Part shown: positions 1 through 6,893 of the stretch, piece by piece
Layout of the letters: each line of letters begins with the position of its first letter
Position numbering within the stretch: the stretch's first letter is position 1
NCBI GenBank assembly: GCA_964583095.1
Contig: CAZOVB010000112.1
Coordinates: 1-8,129 of the forward strand
DNA length: 8,129 bases
Source: CAZOVB01 sp964583095
GTDB taxonomy: Bacteria > Planctomycetota > Phycisphaerae > SM23-33
Reading direction: 5' to 3'
Notes under the pieces: generated by a model
The model's database searches: none
Seen by the model: the letters and a program-made list of their open reading frames with translations, nothing else
Told to the model about the DNA's origin: nothing
Made by a program: the position numbers and the translations under genes

Positions 1-490
1 CGTAGCGGTCCTGGCGGATGCGGGTGCGGGCCAGGTGGCGGAGGGGCTCGATGGCTTCAGGCTCCAGCGCCAGGGCTTTCTGGTAAGCTTCGGCGGCCTG
101 GCGGAGTTTGCCGACGGCTTCGAAGACGAGGCCGAGATTGTTTCGGGGTTCGGCCTGCGTGGGCATCAAGTCAGAAGCTTGCTGGAGTTGCCACGCTGCG
201 TCGTAGAACTCCTGCTGATGGAAGTGCGCCAGGCCCAGGTTGTTATGGGCCGGGCCGTAGAAGAGATCTGCCTCGACGGCGGCTTTGAGCTTGGCTTCGG
301 CTTCCTCGTACTTCCCATCGGCAAGCAGCTTGGCGCCCTGGGCCGTGAGATGCCTGGCCAGGTCGGTATCGCGACGGGGATCCGGTGCGGATCGAATCCT
401 GGACTCTCCTGAGTTCGCGTCGCAGCCAACAGCCAGGAACGCACCCAGGCAGGTGAGCATTAGAAGCAGTGTCGTGTTTCGTGGGGTCAT
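1..490 (-). CDS. TPR-repeat lipoprotein, 3' end beyond the window (partial)
   Basis: This gene reads leftward from an ATG at 490-488 and runs off the window, giving 163 visible codons. The N-terminus is a lipoprotein signal: a hydrophobic stretch at residues 7-21 followed by AVGC, with Cys23 as the predicted lipidated residue and Asp24 after it. Residues about 45-78, 79-112 and 113-146 are three tandem tetratricopeptide repeats. The second and third open with the same NNLGL signature, at 83-87 and 117-121, and the third ends in the typical ALALEP. A fourth repeat begins near 147. An AAGGGA ribosome site at 497-502 lies 6 bases before the ATG and touches the gspM stop codon, so the gene is the next member of the operon. 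TPR proteins act as protein-binding scaffolds. Its place after gspM and its lipid anchor suggest a role in assembling the secretion machine, perhaps as a secretin pilotin, but that is inference. An unrelated TPR lipoprotein is also possible. Confidence 0.85.
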   Translation of the reverse strand, partial: MTPRNTTLLLMLTCLGAFLAVGCDANSGESRIRSAPDPRRDTDLARHLTAQGAKLLADGKYEEAEAKLKAAVEADLFYGPAHNNLGLAHFHQQEFYDAAWQLQQASDLMPTQAEPRNNLGLVFEAVGKLRQAAEAYQKALALEPEAIEPLRHLARTRIRQDRY

Positions 491-501
491 GTCGGTTCCC
501 T

Positions 502-1026
502 TTACGGCCTGTCGAGTTCAGGGGGATCGTAGATCAAATAGGTCAAGACCAGTTCGGCGTTCCAGAACCCTCCGGTATCGGCGTTGCGCGGAGCGGTAAC
601 CCGGAGGGACTTGGGCAAGAGTGAATCGGCCTGGGCGCCGAGCGTATGGGCCATTTTGACAAGCTGTTCCAGCGTGACGCTCTTGAGCATCACCTGGGTT
701 GGCTTCTGTTTGTAAGGTGAGTCCCCGAGCCGCTGAGGGCTCTGGGGGTTGATGTGAGCCAGGCCCGAGGCCGAGATGCCCGCCTGCCTGGCGGCCTGTT
801 CGATACGCCCGGTGGTCTCTGCGGCCAGGCGCTCGTGGTCGCTGGCGATCTCCTGTCGGTTCTCGATGCGGTCGATCGCGGCCAGGAGCCGACTGGAGAC
901 GGCCAGATCCTCCTGGGCGCGCTTGGCGTAGGCCTGCGAGGAGCGGTAGTAGTCGTAGCATTTCCATGAGACGACTGCCAGCAGAGCCAGGAGGATCAGC
1001 GTCAAGAAGGCGGTTCGACGGTTCAT
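502..1026 (-). CDS. gspM: Type II secretion inner-membrane protein GspM (PilO-like)
   Basis: This is a 174-residue bitopic membrane protein. Residues 5-22 form one transmembrane helix after a short MNRR cytoplasmic end. Residues about 30-80 are charged and helical, as expected for the coiled coil of GspM/PilO proteins, and 81-174 form a small periplasmic domain. In known systems GspM pairs with GspL and stabilises the ATPase-pseudopilus platform. The reading frame is open for about 600 bases upstream inside gspL. I place the start at the ATG at 1026-1024 because it overlaps the gspL stop codon as ATGA, has GGAGG 10 bases upstream, and puts the membrane helix at the N-terminus. The stop is TAA at 504-502. 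Sequence similarity to classical GspM is low in this family, so the call rests mostly on size, topology and position after gspL. Confidence 0.82.
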   Translation of the reverse strand: MNRRTAFLTLILLALLAVVSWKCYDYYRSSQAYAKRAQEDLAVSSRLLAAIDRIENRQEIASDHERLAAETTGRIEQAARQAGISASGLAHINPQSPQRLGDSPYKQKPTQVMLKSVTLEQLVKMAHTLGAQADSLLPKSLRVTAPRNADTGGFWNAELVLTYLIYDPPELDRP

Positions 1027-2414
1027 GGCGTCTGGGCCTCCACTGCGGTAAGAGCCGGGGCTTCCAGGAGGCCGGCCAGGTTGTCTCGTTTCGGGAAGCT
1101 GCCGGTAAGCCGAAAACTCACGCCCCGCGAGGCCAGGTTGTCCGTATCGGGCGGCTGGAGCAGGAATCCGCGATCGGTGAGCTTCTGATAGAGGGTCTGT
1201 GCGTCGCTGTGCTGTCTGACCTGGCCTTCCAGATAGACGTCGCCATCGTCGATTCGGATGTCCACCAGGCGAAGGCGCATGTTGGCCGGCATGGCCGCCA
1301 GCACCTGGCCCAGCGCAGTAAGCGCATTGGGCCGGAAGGGGACGTCCTTGTCGCTGCCCCGAATGCCCGAGAGCCTCTGATGCTGGCTCTTGAGGTAGGC
1401 CCGGACATTCGGCGGGACGCTGTGACCGGGATGGGCAGCGACGAAGGCGCGCGTCTGGGCAGCCCGGGCCTTGCGGCCCAGTTGGCGTAGCTGCTGCCCC
1501 TTCCACCAGAGCCCTGCCGATGTAGCGGCCAGGAGCAGTACGAGCAATACCGCTGCCGCGCTGAGATAGCGATTGGAAGCGGCCAAGGCACCGCGGGATG
1601 CCAAGGCGTCGCGGCGGAAGTTGACCCACCCGGTCGGTCGGCCGCTTAGCAGCCGCTGGGCGGCCTGGGCGGCCAAGTGATGAACCGGGGGCAGATCCTC
1701 ATCCTGCTGGGCCGGTATCGCTGCCGGATCGGCTTGCCTGAGTGCTTCTTGCAGGGGCCAGTCGATCTTACCCAGACAGGCATACTCCCGGGTGGTATCC
1801 GGCAGCGACCGAGACAGGCTGTCGGCGGCCAGGGCCTGGCTCAAGCTCTTGGGGGTAGCATCGGCGGTATACCAGGCGCAGGGACTCTGGGATCCCAATG
1901 CCATGATCTCCATCCTCCCGTCCAGTTGGGCAAGGAGATAGTCTGGACGATCCGAACCGGATCCAGCATGTTGCCAGGCCCCAAGGAGCATTGAAGGGCA
2001 GATGGGACCGATCTCGACGCCGACCTCGGAAAGGGCATCGAGGAGTTCCTTGATAGTGGAGGTCTCGACGGCCAGGCCAAGCGCCGCATCGCCCTGGAGG
2101 CGGATGAAGTCCACCGTCAACTCCTCGGCGTCCAGGGGCAACTGTTCTTCCAGTCGGAATGTCATCGCCTGGCGTCGCTGCCTTCGCGAGAGATTGTCTG
2201 TACGGATTCGGGCTGAATAGACGTGCTGGCTGCCCAGGGCCAGACAGACATCCTGGCCGCGGTAGCCAAGCTCCTTCAGAGCTTCGGCGGCAGCCTGCGC
2301 TTTGCCCGGAAGGTCCTTACGCTGCGAGCAGGGCCTCACTTGAACGTCCCGGCCGTCTGCTTTGGCAACGTGCCAGGGGCCAGAATCGATGAAGATCACG
2401 AAGGCACTCTTCAT
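1023..2414 (-). CDS. gspL: Type II secretion inner-membrane protein GspL
   Basis: This 463-residue protein has the GspL layout. A cytoplasmic actin-like region spans about 1-265, starting with a beta strand (AFVIFIDSG). The motif WVNFRRDAL at 263-271 sits where GspL proteins carry their conserved N-[LF]-x-x-[GD] segment just before the membrane. One transmembrane helix follows at about 284-304, and a periplasmic part covers 305-463 with a small alpha/beta domain near 375-440 of the PilN/ferredoxin-like kind. In known systems the cytoplasmic domain holds the ATPase GspE at the membrane, and the periplasmic domain pairs with GspM. The start is the ATG at 2414-2412, which overlaps the gspC-like stop as ATGA and has GGAG 7 bases upstream. 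The stop TGA (1025-1023) overlaps gspM the same way. The length is normal for the family. The sequence is divergent, so the call also leans on position. Confidence 0.88.
   Translation of the reverse strand: MKSAFVIFIDSGPWHVAKADGRDVQVRPCSQRKDLPGKAQAAAEALKELGYRGQDVCLALGSQHVYSARIRTDNLSRRQRRQAMTFRLEEQLPLDAEELTVDFIRLQGDAALGLAVETSTIKELLDALSEVGVEIGPICPSMLLGAWQHAGSGSDRPDYLLAQLDGRMEIMALGSQSPCAWYTADATPKSLSQALAADSLSRSLPDTTREYACLGKIDWPLQEALRQADPAAIPAQQDEDLPPVHHLAAQAAQRLLSGRPTGWVNFRRDALASRGALAASNRYLSAAAVLLVLLLAATSAGLWWKGQQLRQLGRKARAAQTRAFVAAHPGHSVPPNVRAYLKSQHQRLSGIRGSDKDVPFRPNALTALGQVLAAMPANMRLRLVDIRIDDGDVYLEGQVRQHSDAQTLYQKLTDRGFLLQPPDTDNLASRGVSFRLTGSFPKRDNLAGLLEAPALTAVEAQTP
1037..1041 (-). promoter_or_regulatory. 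Ribosome binding site of gspM
   Basis: GGAGG on the minus strand lies 10 bases before the ATG at 1026 and inside the gspL coding region. It supports that start over the much longer open frame upstream, which has no membrane signal and lies over gspL. Confidence 0.65.
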
Positions 2415-2893
2415 GGCTGGGCTCCGACTGACAGGGTGATCTGTTCGTCGGCCCAGTCGATGGTGACGGATCCCTTGGCCACCGAGACCAGTTTAGCCCC
2501 GGTCTGGCCGATGGGCCGCCCGACCTGGACCAGCTCATCGCGGCCCGCCACCCGGAAGGTGGCATAGCTGAAGCCCGGCTCGATTACGGTTCCGGTGAGA
2601 ACACCGGGGAACTTGGGCTTGGGTTTGGGCTTGGGGGCCTCGACCTTTACCACCGGATCATAGAGTGGCTTTCGGTAGTCCCGCTGGGCCAGTGTCACAT
2701 AGGGCGAGAGGGGACCGGCCGGCTGGACCGCTTGGCCCTGGGACGAGGATCGATTGGAATCCGGCTGCCAAGAGACCTGCTCCACGGCCGGGGGTTGCAG
2801 GGCCCAGGCCACGATCCCAGCCACGGTCAGAATCAGCAGCAGGTCCAGTGAGGCCAGAAGCCTCTTTGTCTGCTTGAGTGTCAATCGCCCCAT
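2411..2893 (-). CDS. gspC: Short GspC-like protein without a PDZ domain
   Basis: This 160-residue bitopic protein has a short basic N-terminus, one transmembrane helix at about 16-33, a Ser/Gln/Pro-rich linker, a KPKPKPK tract at 88-94, and a small beta-rich domain at about 95-157. That domain (GTVIEPGFSYATFRV, VGRPIGQTGAKLVSV) resembles the homology region of GspC and the related PilP domain, which in known systems contacts the secretin GspD. Classical GspC is about 270-300 residues and continues into a PDZ or coiled-coil domain. This one ends right after the homology region. It lies between gspK and gspL rather than at the head of the operon. The ATG at 2893-2891 has GGAGG 5 bases upstream, and the gene overlaps the end of gspK by 13 bases and gspL by 4. 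PilP-like is an alternative name for the same role. Confidence 0.72.
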   Translation of the reverse strand: MGRLTLKQTKRLLASLDLLLILTVAGIVAWALQPPAVEQVSWQPDSNRSSSQGQAVQPAGPLSPYVTLAQRDYRKPLYDPVVKVEAPKPKPKPKFPGVLTGTVIEPGFSYATFRVAGRDELVQVGRPIGQTGAKLVSVAKGSVTIDWADEQITLSVGAQP

Positions 2894-3810
2894 GTGAACC
2901 TCCAGGTGCGCCTGTCGATCCTATCATCGGCGCTTTGAGAGACGATGAATCGCAGCCATTTGCGGCCCTCGTCCTGGCACTGGAGCCACAGGCCGTAGCA
3001 TCCGGATGTCTCGGTAAGCATGTCTTCCAGGACGGATCGAATGATCTGGCTGTTCTGCTGGGCCGAGGAGTCCAGCTCGATAGCATCCAGGGCTTCCTTC
3101 TCGCTGCAATCGGGGTTCTCATGGATGTAATCCAGAAGGGATGCGATCTGCGTCTCGTTGAGCAGCCCGGCCAGTTGCGTCCGCAGTACCACGCGGCCGG
3201 CCCGCTTGAACTGCAGCCTCCCGCTGCCCCAGCAAGTGACACTCTTGCCGGCGATTTCCAGCCCCTCGGTCGGATCTGCCAGTTGCTCGGGCCGCTGAAT
3301 GGCATAGAGCTGTTCGTAGGAGCTGAAGATCTGGGGCACGGGGGTGATCAGCGACGGATCGGCCCTGGATGGCCGAAGAAGAACCTTCAGCACCTTCGGC
3401 GAAGCCGACTGCAGCCGGCGAATGCTCAGGGCCAGGTCCCCTGCACCTTGTCGGTAATGCAGGTGGTTGACGTTGGCTTTGGCCTGTTCGTCGCTGAGCA
3501 GGAAGCGGATGTCCATGCCCCCCAGGCGGATCGAGCCCGAGAGTCGGGCCACGGGCTTCTCCATTCGCCGCTGCTGGGAATCCAGCAATCGCTGGGCCGA
3601 ATCGGTAAGCAATTGCTCGGCGCTTCGAAGGGCCCAGTCTCTCTTGAGGTCCCGGACCTTCCGGGCTGCATCGAGGGCCCGATTGCAGTTGTCGCGGGTC
3701 AGGGAGGCCAGCACGGTTCCGGCGATGGCCAGGATCACCAACACCAGCAGCAGGACGAATCCCCGCCGCTGTCGCTTCCGGATCGGATTGCTGGTCCCTA
3801 GTCGGGTCAA
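2881..3810 (-). CDS. gspK: Minor pseudopilin GspK
   Basis: This 309-residue protein begins with a basic leader ending RQRRG, followed by a hydrophobic helix (FVLLLVLVILAIAGTVLASL). Prepilin peptidase should cut between Gly17 and Phe18. The mature position 5 is Leu22 rather than the Glu of other pseudopilins, which is the known mark of GspK, the tip subunit of the pseudopilus. The segment DEQAKANVNHL (107-117) matches the D-x-x-x-x-N-[LV]-N-x-L motif of the family, and residues near 155-185 (SYEQLYAI...) match its usual second half. GspK binds GspI and GspJ in the tip complex. The start codon is TTG at 3810-3808, chosen because GAGGAG lies 8 bases upstream and because it gives a leader of ordinary length. 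The gene starts 4 bases after the gspJ stop and ends inside the start of the gspC-like gene. Confidence 0.93.
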   Translation of the reverse strand: MTRLGTSNPIRKRQRRGFVLLLVLVILAIAGTVLASLTRDNCNRALDAARKVRDLKRDWALRSAEQLLTDSAQRLLDSQQRRMEKPVARLSGSIRLGGMDIRFLLSDEQAKANVNHLHYRQGAGDLALSIRRLQSASPKVLKVLLRPSRADPSLITPVPQIFSSYEQLYAIQRPEQLADPTEGLEIAGKSVTCWGSGRLQFKRAGRVVLRTQLAGLLNETQIASLLDYIHENPDCSEKEALDAIELDSSAQQNSQIIRSVLEDMLTETSGCYGLWLQCQDEGRKWLRFIVSQSADDRIDRRTWRFTWGD

Positions 3811-3814
3811 AGCA

Positions 3815-4360
3815 CTATCTCCTCTCCCGCCAGGTCAGGAGCTGATCCTTGCCGCCGTTTCGCGAAAGCGTGAACCGAAGCGATTCGGGCATCGGCTGCC
3901 ATCTTTCGCGCGGGCCTTGGGGGCCACTGCCTCCTTGCGGGACGATTGTGATCCTTTCTATCCCATGAGCGGCGATCTCGACCATATTCCCGCCCGAGGG
4001 GCTCTGCTGGGCTCGAAGCAGCAGGGCACCATCGCGGTCGGAATGTGCGATTCTGTAGGTGACCACCACCGGGACGTGCTCGATTCGCAGCGACGGGTCC
4101 TTCAAGGCCGTCTGGGTCTCCAGGGCAAAACCGTCGGCAAGCTGCTTGAAGCGGGTGGCGGTCGAAAGGTCCATTTCGATCAGCTGTTCTATGCCCTGTC
4201 GCCCTTGGTGTTCGAGCTGCTTGCCGGCCAGATGGTCCCTGGAGAGCGAAAGCTGCGCCACAACCCCAAGGGTCGCACCGGCCAGCAAGACGCTCAAGGC
4301 TGTGGCGGCCAGCATCTCCACCAGGGTAAAGCCCCTTTGCCTGGTTTGCCTACGGGACAT
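3815..4360 (-). CDS. gspJ: Minor pseudopilin GspJ
   Basis: This 181-residue protein has a class III signal: a short basic leader MSRRQTRQRG, then FTLVEMLAATALSVLLAGAT. Cleavage is expected between Gly10 and Phe11, with Glu15 as the conserved mature residue 5. The rest is a soluble, beta-rich periplasmic domain of the size usual for GspJ, and the QGIEQLIEMDLSTATRF segment near 55-71 is like the D-[LI] helix region in this family. With GspI and GspK it forms the tip complex of the pseudopilus. The ATG at 4360-4358 has AAGGAG 7 bases upstream. The gene overlaps gspI by 11 bases and is followed after 4 bases by gspK. The I-J-K order supports the assignment, because minor pseudopilins are hard to tell apart by sequence alone. 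Confidence 0.9.
   Translation of the reverse strand: MSRRQTRQRGFTLVEMLAATALSVLLAGATLGVVAQLSLSRDHLAGKQLEHQGRQGIEQLIEMDLSTATRFKQLADGFALETQTALKDPSLRIEHVPVVVTYRIAHSDRDGALLLRAQQSPSGGNMVEIAAHGIERITIVPQGGSGPQGPRERWQPMPESLRFTLSRNGGKDQLLTWRERR
3819..3824 (-). promoter_or_regulatory. Ribosome binding site fixing a TTG start for gspK
   Basis: GAGGAG on the minus strand sits 8 bases before TTG at 3810-3808, inside the last codons of gspJ. The strong match offsets the weak start codon. No ATG or GTG in this frame lies between this site and the pseudopilin helix. Confidence 0.75.
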
Positions 4361-4733
4361 CGCGGATCTCCTTGGCCAAGGCGATCTCCAGCGTCAGGGC
4401 CGGGCGGGAATCGCGGGGGGCAATGATCTCGATCCGGACGATCCTCGCTTCCAACTCCCGAAGCGGAGGCTGGGTCGCCGGTCGGCTCGCGCAGCGATAC
4501 CGCCAACCGGGATAGCCCGGGATGGGGCCCGAACCGTCTCGGGGCATCTCCTCGCGTCGCGGCCAGAAGGACTCCATCAGGGCCTCGCCCGCATCGGCCG
4601 CCTGGTCGCGAATGGCAGATCCGGTCGCCTGCTCCTTCAGCCGCGATGAGGCCATCAGGCTTGCCGTCAGCAGCCCGGCCAGCAGCGCCAGGGCGGCAAC
4701 GACCTCAACCAGTGTCATCCCGGCGGCTCTCAT
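4350..4733 (-). CDS. gspI: Minor pseudopilin GspI
   Basis: This 127-residue pseudopilin has a very short leader, MRAAG, followed by MTLVEVVAALALLAGLLTAS. The predicted cut is after Gly5, and Glu10 is the conserved mature residue 5. Met at mature position 1 is common in GspI. The small C-terminal domain fits the 120-130 residue size of GspI, the smallest minor pseudopilin, which links GspJ and GspK at the pseudopilus tip. The frame is open further upstream, to about 4823. The ATG at 4733-4731 is preferred because it gives a correct prepilin leader, overlaps the gspH stop as ATGA, and has AGAGGG 7 bases upstream. The leader carries only one basic residue, fewer than in its neighbours. Confidence 0.9.
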   Translation of the reverse strand: MRAAGMTLVEVVAALALLAGLLTASLMASSRLKEQATGSAIRDQAADAGEALMESFWPRREEMPRDGSGPIPGYPGWRYRCASRPATQPPLRELEARIVRIEIIAPRDSRPALTLEIALAKEIRDVP

Positions 4734-5260
4734 GGTCGATCCCTCTCTTCGCGAAGCACCGAGAAGCTCGGCTCTTGCTCCGGATGCCAGATCTGTCCGG
4801 TCAGGCCTGCGACGGCGACCCACTGCCTGCGACCGTCCTTGGCCTCCAGGCAGAGGGCATAGCTGCGGGTGATGCCCTGGGGGCTTACCGGAATGGACGC
4901 CGAGCCGGTCGACGCGGCCCCAGAGGCCAGCACCGCCTGGGCCAGGCGAAGGTTCTCAGGCAGGTCCACCCCCCAGGGTAGATCTTGCCCGGAGGCATCC
5001 TGACACCACAGCCTTCCGGCCGAGAGATCCAGGCCAAGGACCAATGACTCGGAGCGTCGGGCGGCGTAGGCCCGGGCCTGGCGGTCGAGATGCTCGATGC
5101 GCCCCAGCGCGTCTTTCATTCTGGATCTGGCCAGGACGCTCTGGTATTGCAGTGTGGCCGCAGCAGCCAGGACGGCCAGGAGGGCCATCACCGCCGTGAG
5201 CTCCACCAGCGAAAAGCCGTGCTGCTTCGAGCAGCGGTATGTCGAGCCAGACCCTCTCAC
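4730..5260 (-). CDS. gspH: Minor pseudopilin GspH (FimT/GspH family)
   Basis: This 176-residue protein has a 15-residue leader ending KQHG, then FSLVELTAVMALLAVLAAAA. The expected cut is between Gly15 and Phe16, with Glu20 as mature residue 5. The remaining domain is of a size and beta-rich character normal for GspH, with a C-terminal part ending in LTGQIWHPEQ. GspH joins the pseudopilus tip to the GspG fibre. The start is GTG at 5260-5258, only 3 bases after the gspG stop and in the same reading frame. A GAGG lies 11 bases upstream inside gspG, so initiation probably depends on ribosomes finishing gspG. Position right after gspG supports GspH. A generic type IV pilin-like protein is the only real alternative. 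Confidence 0.87.
   Translation of the reverse strand: MRGSGSTYRCSKQHGFSLVELTAVMALLAVLAAAATLQYQSVLARSRMKDALGRIEHLDRQARAYAARRSESLVLGLDLSAGRLWCQDASGQDLPWGVDLPENLRLAQAVLASGAASTGSASIPVSPQGITRSYALCLEAKDGRRQWVAVAGLTGQIWHPEQEPSFSVLREERDRP
4741..4746 (-). promoter_or_regulatory. Ribosome binding site of gspI
   Basis: AGAGGG on the minus strand lies 7 bases before the ATG at 4733, within the gspH coding region. It selects the start that yields the short MRAAG prepilin leader rather than upstream in-frame starts. Confidence 0.65.
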
Positions 5261-5263
5261 AGG

Positions 5264-5701
5264 CTAAAGATCCTCGCTGCTGATATCTGCGTCTTCCCCC
5301 TCGCCTCCGGGCGAACCGTCGGCACCGTAGCTGATGACCTCGGCCTTGTTGTTTCGGCCGGGGTTCAGGTAGACATAGGGGTTGCCCCAGGGATCTTCCA
5401 GGCTGCCGGCCTTTTCCAGCAGGGGATGGGGGAACTTCTCGTTGGGTCGGGTCAAGACCTCGATGCCCTCCTCGTTGGTGGGATACCGGGTGTATTCGGT
5501 GTAGAAGGTCCCCATCGCATCCTTGATCTGGGAGATCTCACTCCTGGCTGCGTTCTGTCTGGCCTTGGACATGTATGCCTGGACGCTGACGGTGACCAGG
5601 CCGGCCAGCAAGCCTATGATGACCACGACCACCATAATTTCCACCAGGGAGAACGCATGGCGTCGCCGGCGTCGTCTGCGAAAAAGGGAATCAGAGGACA
5701 T
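5264..5701 (-). CDS. gspG: Major pseudopilin GspG
   Basis: This 145-residue protein carries the strongest family signature in the operon. FSLVEIMVVVVIIGLLAGLV is at 17-36, with Glu21 as mature residue 5. It is followed by TRYPTNEEGIEVL (71-83), DPWGNPYVYLNPG (103-115) and the acidic end YGADGSPGGEGEDADI (125-140), whose Asp residues correspond to the calcium site of the GspG fold. GspG polymerises into the periplasmic pseudopilus that pushes substrates through the secretin. The leader is unusual: it contains seven Arg in a row (8-14), and the residue before the cut is Ala16 instead of the usual Gly. The ATG at 5701-5699 has GGAGG 6 bases upstream and overlaps the end of gspF by 11 bases. Confidence 0.96.
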   Translation of the reverse strand: MSSDSLFRRRRRRRHAFSLVEIMVVVVIIGLLAGLVTVSVQAYMSKARQNAARSEISQIKDAMGTFYTEYTRYPTNEEGIEVLTRPNEKFPHPLLEKAGSLEDPWGNPYVYLNPGRNNKAEVISYGADGSPGGEGEDADISSEDL

Positions 5702-6893
5702 TGCTTGCCTCCAGGATCGGAAGGATGGTTGCGATGGCGATAAAGCCCACCAGGACCGCCAGCAGGACGATCAGCAAGGGTTCCAGTACGGCCGTGAGCC
5801 GGGCGGCCGCCGTGGCCACCTGCTGATCGTACGCCTGGGCCAATTGATCCAGCATCTCCTCCAGTTCGCCCGACTGCTGACCCACGGCCAACATCTGGAC
5901 GACCATGGGGCTGAAGACCCCGCTGGCCTTGAGGGGCTCGGAGACATCGGCGCCTGCCAGGACGGCCTGCTCGTAGTCTACCAAGGCGCTGACAAAGACG
6001 CTGTTTCGAAGGGTTCGCCGCGTGACACGCAGGGCCTCTACAAAGCTCAGCCCGCTGCGAAGCAGGGCGGCCAGCACGACCGCCAGGCGGGAGGTGTTCT
6101 CCTTTCGGGCCAGGTCGCCCAGGACCGGGATCTTGAGCAGCAAGCGATCCAGGAATCGCCGACCCCCGGATGTCCTGGCGAAGATCTTGATCCCCAGCGA
6201 CAAAATCCCAAGACCGGCGAGCATTGCCCACCACCAATGTACCATGGCGTCGCTTGCTGTCTTGACCCACTGGGTAATCATCGGCAGCTGCCTGTCGGCA
6301 CGCTCCAGGGAGGTCAGCAGGCTGGGCACCACGTAGGTCATCAGGAAGACCGTCACGCCCAGGCCGATGACCAGTACGACGGCCGGGTAGAGCAGGGCGG
6401 TGGTCAGGCGGCTTCTGAGCTGCTGAGACTTCTCCTTGAACTGGGCCAGGCGCAGCAGGGAATCGTCCAGCGATCCGGTATTCTCGCCCACCGAGACAAT
6501 GCTGACACTGAGCGAATCGAAGCAGTCCTGCCGGCGGGACATCGCCTCGGCCAGGCCCGTTCCGGCGGCCACCTCGTCGGTCAGTTCCTGGATCACCGGC
6601 CGAAGGGTCCGGCTGTGCTGCTGGGCCAGCGTGCCCAGCGCATCGAGAAGGGGGATCCCCGCCCGGACCAGCGTGCCCAGTTCCCGGATGAAGGCGGTCA
6701 CTTCCGCCTGAACGCGCCGGCTTGACCGGCGGAGCCAGCGACGTCTCCCGCTGCGGGAAGCCGGGCCCAACTGCATCGGGGCCAGACCCTTTTCCCGAAG
6801 CAGGTCCCTGGCCTGGCGAGGCGTGTCGGCCACGATCGTGCCGGCCACGGTCGCCGCATCCAGGTCCGTCGCCTTGTAGGCAAAAACCGCCAT
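5691..6893 (-). CDS. gspF: Type II secretion platform protein GspF
   Basis: This 400-residue polytopic inner-membrane protein has the full GspF layout. A cytoplasmic N-terminal region (MAVFAYKATD...) is followed by two repeated T2SF domains, about 64-187 and 267-388. The paired family motifs are SVGENTGSLDDSL at 134-146 and AVGQQSGELEEML at 336-348, both typical of GspF/PilC. Transmembrane helices are visible near 168-188, 220-238 and 372-392. In known systems GspF sits at the centre of the inner-membrane platform and passes the ATPase motion to pseudopilin assembly. The ATG at 6893-6891 shares one base with the gspE stop (TAATG) and has GAGGGG 8 bases upstream. The length is normal for the family and all key segments are present, so this copy appears intact. 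Confidence 0.96.
   Translation of the reverse strand: MAVFAYKATDLDAATVAGTIVADTPRQARDLLREKGLAPMQLGPASRSGRRRWLRRSSRRVQAEVTAFIRELGTLVRAGIPLLDALGTLAQQHSRTLRPVIQELTDEVAAGTGLAEAMSRRQDCFDSLSVSIVSVGENTGSLDDSLLRLAQFKEKSQQLRSRLTTALLYPAVVLVIGLGVTVFLMTYVVPSLLTSLERADRQLPMITQWVKTASDAMVHWWWAMLAGLGILSLGIKIFARTSGGRRFLDRLLLKIPVLGDLARKENTSRLAVVLAALLRSGLSFVEALRVTRRTLRNSVFVSALVDYEQAVLAGADVSEPLKASGVFSPMVVQMLAVGQQSGELEEMLDQLAQAYDQQVATAAARLTAVLEPLLIVLLAVLVGFIAIATILPILEASNVL

Noticed and set aside
35..412. Plus-strand frame of 125 codons near the left edge
   Set aside because: The minus strand here encodes a clean lipoprotein signal and three TPRs. The plus-strand frame is its antisense image.
1027..1629. Upstream extension of the gspM frame to 1629
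   Set aside because: The extension is a shadow inside gspL. The transmembrane helix and the ribosome site both point to the ATG at 1026.
2612..2641. Hexamer-like repeats (TTGGGC/TTGGGT) that might be a microsatellite or binding site
   Set aside because: They encode the KPKPKPK spacer of the gspC-like protein, and protein-level composition explains them.
2878..3801. Plus-strand frame of 307 codons opposite gspK
   Set aside because: It mirrors gspK over almost its whole length and shows no motif, while gspK has a clear pseudopilin helix and family motif.
5523..6725. Plus-strand open frame of 400 codons opposite gspF and gspG
   Set aside because: It lies wholly antisense to the well-supported gspF and gspG, is rich in Gln/Gly/Arg/His with no domain pattern, and is the usual by-product of GC-rich coding DNA.
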